This document shows positions 14,858-21,670 of a DNA stretch of 23,559 bases, in pieces. Origin of the DNA: Comamonadaceae bacterium. GTDB lineage: Bacteria > Pseudomonadota > Gammaproteobacteria > Burkholderiales > Burkholderiaceae_C. Where the stretch lies: contig CANGMW010000009.1 in the NCBI GenBank assembly GCA_947454695.1, positions 1 through 23,559 on the forward strand. Direction: 5' to 3'. The notes beneath the pieces are model-generated. The model worked only from the letters and a program-made list of their open reading frames with translations. It ran no database searches and was not told the DNA's origin. Within the stretch, counting starts at the first letter, position 1. The number at the start of each line of letters is the position of its first letter. A program made the position numbers and the translations under genes.

Positions 14858-15445
14858 TCAATCGTCAAAAGCATTCAATAAAGCCTTAACCGCATTCAAA
14901 CCCCCTCGAGGGGGTCGACCCAAGCCATCCGGCTTTAGCGCCCCCCGGAGGTCATCGTAATCATGCAGCGCCAGATGAACCCCGATGTGTTCTGCCAGCT
15001 CTTGGCTGAAGGCGTGAATGCTCAGCACATCTACGGTCTCACCTTGAAATCCCGACCGCGATCCTGTCTGGTAAGCCACGCCTTTGTCCAACAAAAGCAG
15101 TTCTACTGTCTTTTCTTCTTCGCAAAACAGTTGCAAATGAATATCGGAGCGACGGGTGGCCGTGCCGTGCCAGACGGCGCCGCTCAAATGCGGATGGAAA
15201 AGGCCCAAGCGCTCCATCCACTGCAAAGCCAGCCGGCGCAGGGCCAACAATTCCTGGGGTTGGGTGTCGGCACAAAAAATCTCGATGTACTCGTGCACGG
15301 CAAGCTCAAGCTCGTCATTGCCCGGTAAAGCCGTACGCGCGGGCAAACCCATTTGCTTGAGGGCGCGCCGTTTAGCCGGCCCATATTCCAGGCCTTCTTC
15401 CACCACCAAAGCAGCGGCTACCGCAGCAATCTCCAAAGCACTCAT
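14858..15445 (-). CDS. Unnamed protein with degenerate nucleotidyltransferase signature
   Basis: A 195-residue protein that I cannot assign to a named function. Residues 89-104, GAVWHGTATRRSDIHL, align in register with the G[SA]xxxGxxxxxSDxDL signature of minimal nucleotidyltransferases (the MNT/kanamycin nucleotidyltransferase fold). Ala90 stands at the usual Ser, and His103 stands where the second metal-binding Asp is expected. A helical N-terminal half (1-85) precedes it. The last 35 residues are encoded over a GC-rich palindromic element (14901-14953) and may not belong to the ancestral protein. It diverges from mpl with 52 bp between starts and overlaps or abuts tlpA. GTG at 15460 is an alternative start. 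Antitoxin, regulator or inactive enzyme are all possible. Confidence 0.7.
   Translation of the reverse strand: MSALEIAAVAAALVVEEGLEYGPAKRRALKQMGLPARTALPGNDELELAVHEYIEIFCADTQPQELLALRRLALQWMERLGLFHPHLSGAVWHGTATRRSDIHLQLFCEEEKTVELLLLDKGVAYQTGSRSGFQGETVDVLSIHAFSQELAEHIGVHLALHDYDDLRGALKPDGLGRPPRGGLNAVKALLNAFDD
14901..14953. repeat. GC-rich palindromic element, REP-like
   Basis: CCCCCTCGAGGGGG (14901-14914) overlaps the palindrome GGGTCGACCC (14912-14921), and AAGCC/GGCTT (14922-14935) with a CCCCCCGGAGG block follow. Clustered palindromes of this composition resemble the dispersed GC-rich repeats common in Comamonadaceae genomes. It lies inside the 3' end of the unnamed gene. A related C/G-rich block occurs at 16904-16939. 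Confidence 0.45.
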
Positions 15446-15485
15446 GGTTGTATTGTGCACGTCGCAGACCCGAGCGCTCAGCCCC

Positions 15486-15491
15486 TAGAAT
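15486..15491 (+). promoter_or_regulatory. -10 element of mpl, possible leaderless start
   Basis: TAGAAT (15486-15491) ends six bases before the mpl ATG at 15498, which places the transcription start at or next to the A of the start codon. No clear -35 hexamer sits at 17-18 bp. No usable ribosome binding site exists between the two. Confidence 0.4.
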
Positions 15492-15497
15492 CAGGCC

Positions 15498-16901
15498 ATG
15501 CACATTCACATCCTTGGCATCTGCGGCACCTTCATGGGCGGCCTGGCCGCCTTGGCCCGAGAGGCCGGGCACAAAGTCACTGGTTGCGATGCGGGCGTTT
15601 ACCCGCCCATGAGTGACCAGTTGCGCGCTCTGGGCATTGAGCTGATCGAGGGGTTTGACGCCGCTCAGCTGGCCTTGAAGCCCGATCTTTACGTGATCGG
15701 CAACGTGGTGAGCCGTGCACGCACAGCAGATGGCACGCCCAAGTTCCCCTTGATGGAAGCCATCATGGAAGCGGGGCTGGCTTACACCAGCGGGCCACAG
15801 TGGCTGGCCGAGCATGTGCTGCAAGGCCGCCATGTACTGGCGGTGGCCGGCACGCATGGCAAAACCACCACCACGTCCATGCTGGCCTGGATTTTGGAAG
15901 CCGCCGGGCTGACACCGGGTTTTTTGGTGGGCGGAGTTCCTATGAATTTTGGCGTGTCCGCACGCTTAGGGCAGGCCTCCGACAGCGCCAGCCGCGCCCT
16001 GTTCGTGATTGAAGCCGACGAGTACGACACCGCATTTTTTGACAAGCGCAGCAAGTTCGTTCATTACCGGCCGCGCACGGCCGTGCTCAACAACCTGGAA
16101 TTCGACCACGCCGATATTTTTGATGACCTGGCCGCCATTGAGCGCCAGTTCCACCACTTGGTGCGCACCGTGCCAGCCAGCGGGCGGGTGGTGGTCAACG
16201 GCTTGGAAGAAAGCCTCTCGCGTGTCTTGAACACCGGCTGCTGGAGTGAGGTTCGCAGCTTTGGCGCGGCCGTCAGTGACTTCACCGCGCAAGGCGAACC
16301 GGACCACTTTGAAGTGCTGCAGCAGGGGCGTAGCGTCGCACAGGTGCAGTGGGCACTCAGCGGGGTTCACAACCAGCTCAACGCGCTGGCAGCCATTGCC
16401 GCAGCCGAACATGTGGGTGTTGCACCTGCGTTGGCTGCGCAGGCACTGGGCCGCTTTGAGAACGTGCGTCGGCGCATGGAAGTGCGCGGCCAAGTGCCGC
16501 GCGCAGGCGGGGCGATCACGGTCTATGACGATTTTGCGCACCACCCCACCGCCATTCGCACCACGGTGGATGGTTTGCGCCGCAAGATAGGTCCTCAGGC
16601 GCGCATTCTGGCCGTGTTCGAGCCGCGCTCCAACACCATGAAGCTGGGCACGATGAAGTCGCAGTTGCCCTGGAGTCTGGAAGATGCGGATCTGGCGTTT
16701 TGCCACAGCGGCGGGCTGGGCTGGGATGCCCGTGCCGTACTCGCGCCCATGGGTGAACGTGCCCAGGTCGGCGATACGGTGGCCGAGGTGGTGCAACAGG
16801 TGGTGCGGCAGGCGCGAGCCGGCGACCATGTGCTGTGCATGAGCAACGGCAGCTTTGGCGGCATCCACGAGCAACTGATCGCAGCCCTGAAAGCGCCCTG
16901 A
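15498..16901 (+). CDS. mpl: UDP-N-acetylmuramate:L-alanyl-gamma-D-glutamyl-meso-diaminopimelate ligase
   Basis: Murein peptide ligase that joins recycled L-Ala-D-Glu-meso-DAP tripeptide to UDP-MurNAc. The 467-residue protein has the Mur-ligase plan: an N-terminal Rossmann domain starting HIHILGICGTFMGG, the ATP loop GTHGKTTTTSM (Gly118-Lys122), a central domain with EADEYDTAFFDKRSKFVHY, and a C-terminal domain with DDFAHHPTAI. The FMGG in the first loop and the DEYDTAFFDKRSKF stretch distinguish Mpl from MurC. Functionally it lies downstream of AmpD, encoded at 3335. It diverges from the unnamed gene on the minus strand and converges with aroG. Confidence 0.95.
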   Translation: MHIHILGICGTFMGGLAALAREAGHKVTGCDAGVYPPMSDQLRALGIELIEGFDAAQLALKPDLYVIGNVVSRARTADGTPKFPLMEAIMEAGLAYTSGPQWLAEHVLQGRHVLAVAGTHGKTTTTSMLAWILEAAGLTPGFLVGGVPMNFGVSARLGQASDSASRALFVIEADEYDTAFFDKRSKFVHYRPRTAVLNNLEFDHADIFDDLAAIERQFHHLVRTVPASGRVVVNGLEESLSRVLNTGCWSEVRSFGAAVSDFTAQGEPDHFEVLQQGRSVAQVQWALSGVHNQLNALAAIAAAEHVGVAPALAAQALGRFENVRRRMEVRGQVPRAGGAITVYDDFAHHPTAIRTTVDGLRRKIGPQARILAVFEPRSNTMKLGTMKSQLPWSLEDADLAFCHSGGLGWDARAVLAPMGERAQVGDTVAEVVQQVVRQARAGDHVLCMSNGSFGGIHEQLIAALKAP

Positions 16902-16903
16902 AT

Positions 16904-16939
16904 CCCCCCGCCCCCGGCCTGCAGGGGGGACGAGGGGGG
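16904..16939. repeat. C-rich/G-rich inverted block between mpl and aroG
   Basis: A stretch of C blocks (CCCCCCGCCCCC) is followed by GGCCTGCA and then G blocks (GGGGGGACGAGGGGGG), able to form a long GC hairpin in the space between two convergent genes. It has no T run. It could act as a bidirectional transcription block or be a member of the dispersed repeat family represented at 14901-14953. Confidence 0.45.
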
Positions 16940-16956
16940 TGTAGCTGGTCGCGTGA

Positions 16957-18084
16957 TCAGCCGGCCCGGCGGGCCTTGACGGCGTCCGACAAGATCTGCA
17001 GTGACTTGAGTGAGTCATCCCAACCCAAGCAAGCATCGGTGATGCTTTTGCCGTACTCCAGCTTGCTGGCATCGTCTTTGCCGGGTGTGAATTTTTGCGC
17101 GCCGCCATGCAAATGGCTTTCGACCATCACCCCGAACACACTGTGTGAACCTGCCGCAATTTGCGCGCCGATGTCGCGTGCGACCTCGATCTGGCGTTCA
17201 TGCTGCTTGCTGCTGTTGGCATGGCTGCAATCGACCATGAGCGTGGCCGGCAGTTTGGCCGCTTCCAGGTCTTTACAAGCCGCTTGCACACTGGCAGCGT
17301 CGTAGTTGGGCGCTTTGCCGCCGCGCAAAATCACATGGCAGTCTTTGTTGCCGTTGGTTTGCACGATGGCCACACGACCGTTTTTATGAACTGACAGGAA
17401 ATGGTGCCCACGCGATGCGGCCTGGATGGCGTCGGTGGCAATGCGGATATTGCCGTCGGTGCCGTTTTTGAAGCCGATCGGCGCCGAAATGCCCGAAGCC
17501 AGTTCGCGGTGCACCTGGCTCTCGGTGGTGCGCGCGCCGATGGCGCCCCAGCTGATGAGGTCGCCGATGTATTGCGGCGAGATCACATCCAGGAATTCGC
17601 TGCCCGCGGGCAGGCCCATGCGGTTGATCTCGATGAGCAACTGGCGCGCGATGCGCAGACCTTCGTCGATGCGGCAGCTCTCATCCAGGTAGGGGTCATT
17701 GATCAGACCTTTCCAGCCCACCGTGGTGCGGGGCTTCTCGAAATACACCCGCATCACAATTTCCAGGGTGTCCTTGTATTTCTCGCGCTGAACCTTCAGT
17801 TGACGCGCGTAGTCCACAGCAGCGGCCGGGTCATGGATGGAGCATGGCCCGATGATGACCAGCAAGCGGTCGTCCTTGCCCGCCATGATGTTGTGAATCG
17901 TGCGACGCGTGTCGCCCACCAGGGTTTCGACCGCGGTGCCGCTGATCGGGAAAAACCGGATCAGATGCTCGGGTGGGGGCAACACCGTGATGTCCTTGAT
18001 GCGCTCGTCATCGGTGTGGCTGGTCTTGTCGATCGGGCTGGCATACCAGGCTTGGGGGTTGGTGGCAGTGGCTTTGGTGTTCAT
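16957..18084 (-). CDS. aroG: 3-deoxy-7-phosphoheptulonate (DAHP) synthase, class I
   Basis: First enzyme of the shikimate pathway, joining phosphoenolpyruvate and erythrose 4-phosphate. The 375 residues carry the class I motifs IIGPCSIHDP (metal ligand Cys81), EKPRTTVGWKGLINDP (116-131), RTTESQVHRELASG and GFKNGTDGN, with further metal ligands at His288 (DCSHAN), Glu322 and probably Asp350. It is of the AroF/G/H type; which amino acid inhibits the enzyme cannot be read directly. AGGAG precedes the ATG at 18084; a longer reading from 18099 runs over that site. A Phe/Tyr-rich leader ORF and terminator hairpin lie directly upstream, which suggests Phe/Tyr control. The exact paralogue name is uncertain (aroG or aroF). 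Confidence 0.95.
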   Translation of the reverse strand: MNTKATATNPQAWYASPIDKTSHTDDERIKDITVLPPPEHLIRFFPISGTAVETLVGDTRRTIHNIMAGKDDRLLVIIGPCSIHDPAAAVDYARQLKVQREKYKDTLEIVMRVYFEKPRTTVGWKGLINDPYLDESCRIDEGLRIARQLLIEINRMGLPAGSEFLDVISPQYIGDLISWGAIGARTTESQVHRELASGISAPIGFKNGTDGNIRIATDAIQAASRGHHFLSVHKNGRVAIVQTNGNKDCHVILRGGKAPNYDAASVQAACKDLEAAKLPATLMVDCSHANSSKQHERQIEVARDIGAQIAAGSHSVFGVMVESHLHGGAQKFTPGKDDASKLEYGKSITDACLGWDDSLKSLQILSDAVKARRAG

Positions 18085-18120
18085 GACTTCACTCCTCAAT
18101 TCATATCCAATAAAGGGCTT

Positions 18121-18151
18121 AAAAAAAAACCGCCGGGTCCCGGCGGTTTTT
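18121..18151 (-). terminator. Attenuator terminator upstream of aroG
   Basis: On the minus strand CCGCCGG (18146-18140), a GAC loop and CCGGCGG (18136-18130) form a perfect 7 bp all-GC stem, lengthened by A-U pairs and followed by nine U (18129-18121). It lies after the leader ORF stop and 36 bp before the aroG ATG, in the sense direction of aroG. A terminator placed between a leader ORF and its gene indicates premature termination control. Confidence 0.9.
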
Positions 18152-18170
18152 AGAAATTCAGACGTTTGTT

Positions 18171-18248
18171 TCAGCTACGTTCAGAACTCTCTACCGCCGT
18201 GGCGCTTGAGAACCCAAAATAAGCAAAATAAAAACGTGTCGCAGACAT
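18171..18248 (-). CDS. Phe/Tyr-rich leader peptide of aroG (attenuation)
   Basis: A 25-codon ORF, ATG at 18248 to TGA at 18171, directly upstream of the aroG terminator hairpin. Codons 6-13 read FYFAYFGF: four Phe and two Tyr in eight residues, in a peptide without Trp. Bases 18199-18193 (minus-strand CGGCGGT), inside codons 17-19, are complementary over 7 bp to ACCGCCG at the 5' arm of the terminator, providing an antiterminator. A ribosome stalled at the Phe/Tyr codons would leave this segment free and allow read-through into aroG. Initiation is supported only by a weak AGTGG upstream. The ORF is too short to find by length, so the case rests on composition, position and RNA complementarity. 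Confidence 0.8.
   Translation of the reverse strand: MSATRFYFAYFGFSSATAVESSERS
18193..18199 (-). promoter_or_regulatory. Proposed antiterminator strand of the aroG leader
   Basis: Minus-strand CGGCGGT at 18199-18193 can pair with ACCGCCG at 18147-18141, which is the 5' arm of the terminator stem plus one A. The two pairings are mutually exclusive, as required for an attenuation switch. A competing small hairpin with GCGCC just before it is only about 3 bp. Confidence 0.65.
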
Positions 18249-18284
18249 GAATGCCACTTTAGCACAACTGGCCAGTGCACCCGC

Positions 18285-19745
18285 TCAGGCTGTCCCGCCT
18301 ACGGTCAGCCCGTCAATGCGCAGGGTGGGCTGACCCACACCCACGGGCACGCTTTGTCCTTCCTTACCGCAAACGCCCACCCCGCTGTCCAGGCGCATGT
18401 CGTTGCCGATGAGGGAGACACGCGTCAGGGCGTCCGGGCCATTGCCCACAATCGTGGCGCCCTTGACCGGGTAGAGGATCTTGCCGTTTTCCACCCAATA
18501 CGCTTCGCTGGCGGAAAACACAAATTTGCCGGAGGTGATGTCCACCTGCCCGCCGCCGAAATTCGTGGCGTAAAGACCGCGCGTGATGCTGGCGACGATT
18601 TCTTCGGGCGCTTTGTCACCGCCCAACATGTAGGTGTTGGTCATGCGGGGCATGGGAATATGGGCGTAACTCTCGCGTCGGCCGTTGCCGGTAGGCGTTG
18701 TCTTCATGAGCCGCGCGTTCATGCCGTCCTGGATATAACCCTTGAGGATGCCGTCTTCGATCAGCACATTGCGCTGGCTGGCATAGCCTTCATCGTCCAC
18801 GTTGAGCGAGCCGCGGCGATCGGCGATGGTGCCGTCGTCCAGCACGGTCACGCCTTTGGCCGCCACGCGTTGGCCGATGCGCCCGGCAAAGGCACTGGAG
18901 CCCTTGCGGTTGAAGTCGCCCTCCAGCCCGTGGCCGATGGCTTCATGCAAAAGCACGCCCGGCCAGCCCGGGCCCAACACCACGGTCATTTCGCCAGCAG
19001 GCGCGGGGCGTGACTCCAGATTGGTCAAGGCCGCATGCACGGCTTCGTCCACATAGCGCTTGATACACGCGTCGTCAAAATAGGCCAGACCAAAACGGCC
19101 GCCGCCGCCAGAGGAGCCCACCTCGCGACGCTCGCCCTGTTCGGCAATCACCGTCACGCTCAAACGCACCAGCGGCCGCACATCGGCGGCCAGCGTGCCA
19201 TCAGCACGCGCGATCAGCACCACATCGTATTCACTGGCCAGACCCGCCATGACTTGCGCGACGCGCGGGTCTTTGGCGCGCGCCAGCGTTTCAACCTTGC
19301 CCAAGAGGCTGATTTTCTCAGCGCTGCCCAAGGTGGCGATCGGATCCATGCCGGGATAGAGCGAGCGAGCCATGGCGATTTTGGCTTGGCTGGTCTTGAC
19401 CCGTGCGGATTGGGCGGCGGCGGAGATGGTGCGCACGGTGTGCGCCGCATCCAGCAAGGACGCTTCAGAAATATCGTCGGAGTAAGCAAATGCGGTCTTT
19501 TCGCCGCTGACCGCACGCACCCCAACCCCTTGGTCAATGCTGAAGGAGCCCGTCTTGACAATGCCTTCTTCCAGGCTCCAGCCCTCGCTGCGGGTGTACT
19601 GGAAGTAAAGGTCCGCCTCATCTACACGGTGAGCCCGGATTTCCGACAAGGCACGCGTCAGATGGGATTCATCGAGCCCAAAGGGCGTCAGCAGCAGATC
19701 CTTGGCAATAGCCAAGCGTTCAAGAGTGGGTTCGCGTGAAATCAT
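18285..19745 (-). CDS. tldD: Metalloprotease TldD
   Basis: Zinc metalloprotease subunit that works with TldE/PmbA as a heterodimer to cut unfolded peptides, known for microcin B17 maturation and CcdA antitoxin degradation in Escherichia coli. The 486-residue length is normal. The HExxxH motif is HEAIGH at His267-Glu268-His272, and the third zinc ligand of the family corresponds to Cys459 in GVGVCGKEGQ near the C-terminus. It starts 38 bp after rodA on the same strand and ends 36 bp before the aroG leader ORF. The partner gene pmbA is not in the window. Confidence 0.96.
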   Translation of the reverse strand: MISREPTLERLAIAKDLLLTPFGLDESHLTRALSEIRAHRVDEADLYFQYTRSEGWSLEEGIVKTGSFSIDQGVGVRAVSGEKTAFAYSDDISEASLLDAAHTVRTISAAAQSARVKTSQAKIAMARSLYPGMDPIATLGSAEKISLLGKVETLARAKDPRVAQVMAGLASEYDVVLIARADGTLAADVRPLVRLSVTVIAEQGERREVGSSGGGGRFGLAYFDDACIKRYVDEAVHAALTNLESRPAPAGEMTVVLGPGWPGVLLHEAIGHGLEGDFNRKGSSAFAGRIGQRVAAKGVTVLDDGTIADRRGSLNVDDEGYASQRNVLIEDGILKGYIQDGMNARLMKTTPTGNGRRESYAHIPMPRMTNTYMLGGDKAPEEIVASITRGLYATNFGGGQVDITSGKFVFSASEAYWVENGKILYPVKGATIVGNGPDALTRVSLIGNDMRLDSGVGVCGKEGQSVPVGVGQPTLRIDGLTVGGTA

Positions 19746-19783
19746 GCGGCCATTCTAGAGGGGTGGGCAAAGCCCTCGTGTTT

Positions 19784-20947
19784 TCAGGTCTGAACCAGCC
19801 GCTTGGATTTGGAAATCGACATCAGGATGCCGAGTCCCAGCCCCAAAGTCACCATGGCGGTGCCGCCATAGCTCACAAAGGGCAAGGGCACGCCCACCAC
19901 CGGCAAAATGCCGCTGACCATGCCCATATTGACAAACGCGTAGGTGAACAGGATGAAGGTGATGCTGCCCGCCAATAAGCGCGAAAACAAGGTGGGCGCT
20001 TCCAGCGCAATGGCCAAACCACGCAAGATGAGGAACACAAAACTGCCAATCAGCAACAGGTTGCCAAACAGCCCGAATTCCTCGGAAAAAGCCGCGAAGA
20101 TGAAATCGGTGGTGCGTTCGGGGATGAACTCCAAGTGGGTTTGCGTACCTTGCATGAAACCCTTGCCGAAAATGCCGCCTGAGCCAATGGCAATCATGCC
20201 TTGGAGAATATGAAAGCCCTTACCCAGCGGATCTCTCGAAGGATCGAGCAGCGTGCAAATGCGTTGCTGCTGGTAGTCATGCAGGATGGGCCAACGCATG
20301 CCCTCCGCGCACAGCTGCGGCTCGAAAATCACGACCAGAAAAATTCCTATCAAGCCCAACACCAGCGGGGGGATGATCAGTTTCCAGCTCAAGCCGGCAT
20401 AAAAAATCACGGACACGCCCGCCGCCAACACCAGCAAGGCCGTGCCTAAATCGGGTTGTCGAATAATCAAGCCCACCGGGACGACGAGCAATAGTGCCGC
20501 CACCCCAAAGTCCAAGGGGCGCAGTTGTCCCTCGCGCTTTTGGAACCACCACGACAGCATCAAAGGCATGGCGATTTTCAATATCTCGCTGGGCTGAATG
20601 GTGATGCCCACATAGATCCAGCGCCGGGCACCCTTTTTAGTGATCCCGAATATCGCCACGGCAATCAACAAGGCCACGCCCGCCAAGTACAAAGGCACCG
20701 CCAGTGACATCAAGCGTTGCGGCGAGATTTGGGCCACCACAAACATGATGCAGCCCGCCAAGAGCATGTTGCGACTGTGGTCTACAAAGCGAGAGCCGTG
20801 GTCATAGCCGGACGACAACATGGTGAGCATGCCAGCACACGCCAGCAAAAAAACGGCAAACGCCAAAGCACCGTCAAACCCCTCGAACCAGGGCGTGACG
20901 CGTTGCAACAAGGAAGGTCTCTCAAATACTACCCGCATGGGCTGCAT
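19784..20947 (-). CDS. rodA: Rod-shape peptidoglycan glycosyltransferase RodA
   Basis: SEDS-family polytopic inner-membrane enzyme that polymerises lipid II for cell elongation with PBP2. With this start it has 387 residues and about ten hydrophobic segments. Family sequences include FVDHSRNM, the KKGARRWIYVG loop with QPSEILKIAMPL, and IRQPDLGTALLVLAAG; the C-terminal half shows YDYQQQRI-type and GSGGIFGKGFMQGTQTHLEFIPERTTDFIF stretches, here described by their cores only. ATGs at 20947 and 20938 are both possible, neither with a good ribosome binding site; the family usually starts near the second (MRVVFERPS). The usual partner mrdA is not adjacent: a divergent esterase gene lies upstream. 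Confidence 0.95.
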   Translation of the reverse strand: MQPMRVVFERPSLLQRVTPWFEGFDGALAFAVFLLACAGMLTMLSSGYDHGSRFVDHSRNMLLAGCIMFVVAQISPQRLMSLAVPLYLAGVALLIAVAIFGITKKGARRWIYVGITIQPSEILKIAMPLMLSWWFQKREGQLRPLDFGVAALLLVVPVGLIIRQPDLGTALLVLAAGVSVIFYAGLSWKLIIPPLVLGLIGIFLVVIFEPQLCAEGMRWPILHDYQQQRICTLLDPSRDPLGKGFHILQGMIAIGSGGIFGKGFMQGTQTHLEFIPERTTDFIFAAFSEEFGLFGNLLLIGSFVFLILRGLAIALEAPTLFSRLLAGSITFILFTYAFVNMGMVSGILPVVGVPLPFVSYGGTAMVTLGLGLGILMSISKSKRLVQT

Positions 20948-21006
20948 TATCACGTGAGTTGTGCCGTGTTCGGTGTGACGCCGTGTCACGGTGGTGTGCT
21001 TTCTTT
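20948..21006. promoter_or_regulatory. Divergent promoter region of rodA and the esterase gene
   Basis: Only 59 bp separate the two divergent starts, so promoters for both must lie here or inside the genes. A GTGAC/GTCAC inverted repeat with a five-base spacer is present at 20975-20989. I see no convincing -35/-10 pair on either strand. Confidence 0.35.
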
Positions 21007-21642
21007 ATGATGCCAACCATGTCCACCACCCACTTGCTCTATCTGCACGGTTTTCGCTCCTCACCCCAATCCACCAAGGCCAAAATGGTCCGCCAGCGGC
21101 TGACGAAGAGCCACCCCGGCGTCACGCTGTGGTGTCCCCAGTTGCCGCCCTCTCCCAAGGAAGCCCTGCGCATGCTTGAAGCCGGGATTGCGGGTTGGCC
21201 GCTTGAGCACATGGCGGTGATGGGCTCCTCGTTGGGCGGTTTTTACGCCACCGTGCTGGCAGAGTACACCGGCTGCCGCGCCGCCTTGCTCAATCCGGCG
21301 ATCGATCCGGCACGCGATTTGGTCAACCATGTGGGTGAGCAAAGCACCTGGGGGCACCCTGAAGCACGATTCCAGTTTGAGCCTGCCTATGTAGACGAGT
21401 TACGCGCCATGACGCCACCCCACATCACCCGCCCAGAGCGCTACTACGCGCTGATTGCCAAGGGTGACGAGGTGCTGGACTGGCGCGAGATGGTGGACCG
21501 CTACCCCGGCGCAAACCTGCATATGCTTGAAGGCAGCGACCATGCCTTGAGCGATTTCGCCCATCAAATCGACGAGGTTCTGGCGTTTTTACAAATGAGC
21601 GACGCCCCGTTGCACATCGACACCGCCAATCGTCCCGGCTGA
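21007..21642 (+). CDS. YqiA-type alpha/beta-hydrolase esterase
   Basis: A 211-residue alpha/beta-hydrolase of the YqiA/YcfP type. The oxyanion-side strand LLYLHGFRSSP (about 10-20) is typical, the nucleophile elbow GSSLGG puts the Ser at residue 75, and the candidate acid and base appear in KGDEVLDW and EGSDHALSDF near the C-terminus. The family contains esterases acting on short acyl chains, with no established biological substrate. ATGs at 21007, 21010 and 21019 are all possible; the conserved region starts right after the last. It diverges from rodA and is followed 28 bp later by the ribonuclease gene, probably on one transcript. Confidence 0.85.
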   Translation: MMPTMSTTHLLYLHGFRSSPQSTKAKMVRQRLTKSHPGVTLWCPQLPPSPKEALRMLEAGIAGWPLEHMAVMGSSLGGFYATVLAEYTGCRAALLNPAIDPARDLVNHVGEQSTWGHPEARFQFEPAYVDELRAMTPPHITRPERYYALIAKGDEVLDWREMVDRYPGANLHMLEGSDHALSDFAHQIDEVLAFLQMSDAPLHIDTANRPG

Positions 21643-21670
21643 GACCGCATTTACTGGGACAATCGGACAT

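Noticed and set aside
15966..17108. A 380-codon minus-strand frame opposite mpl
   Set aside because: It lies almost wholly antisense to mpl, which has clear Mur-ligase motifs, then overlaps the aroG 3' end; no protein features and composition typical of a shadow frame.
18100..18284. Trp-type regulation of aroG
   Set aside because: The leader ORF contains no Trp codon; the enriched residues are Phe and Tyr only.
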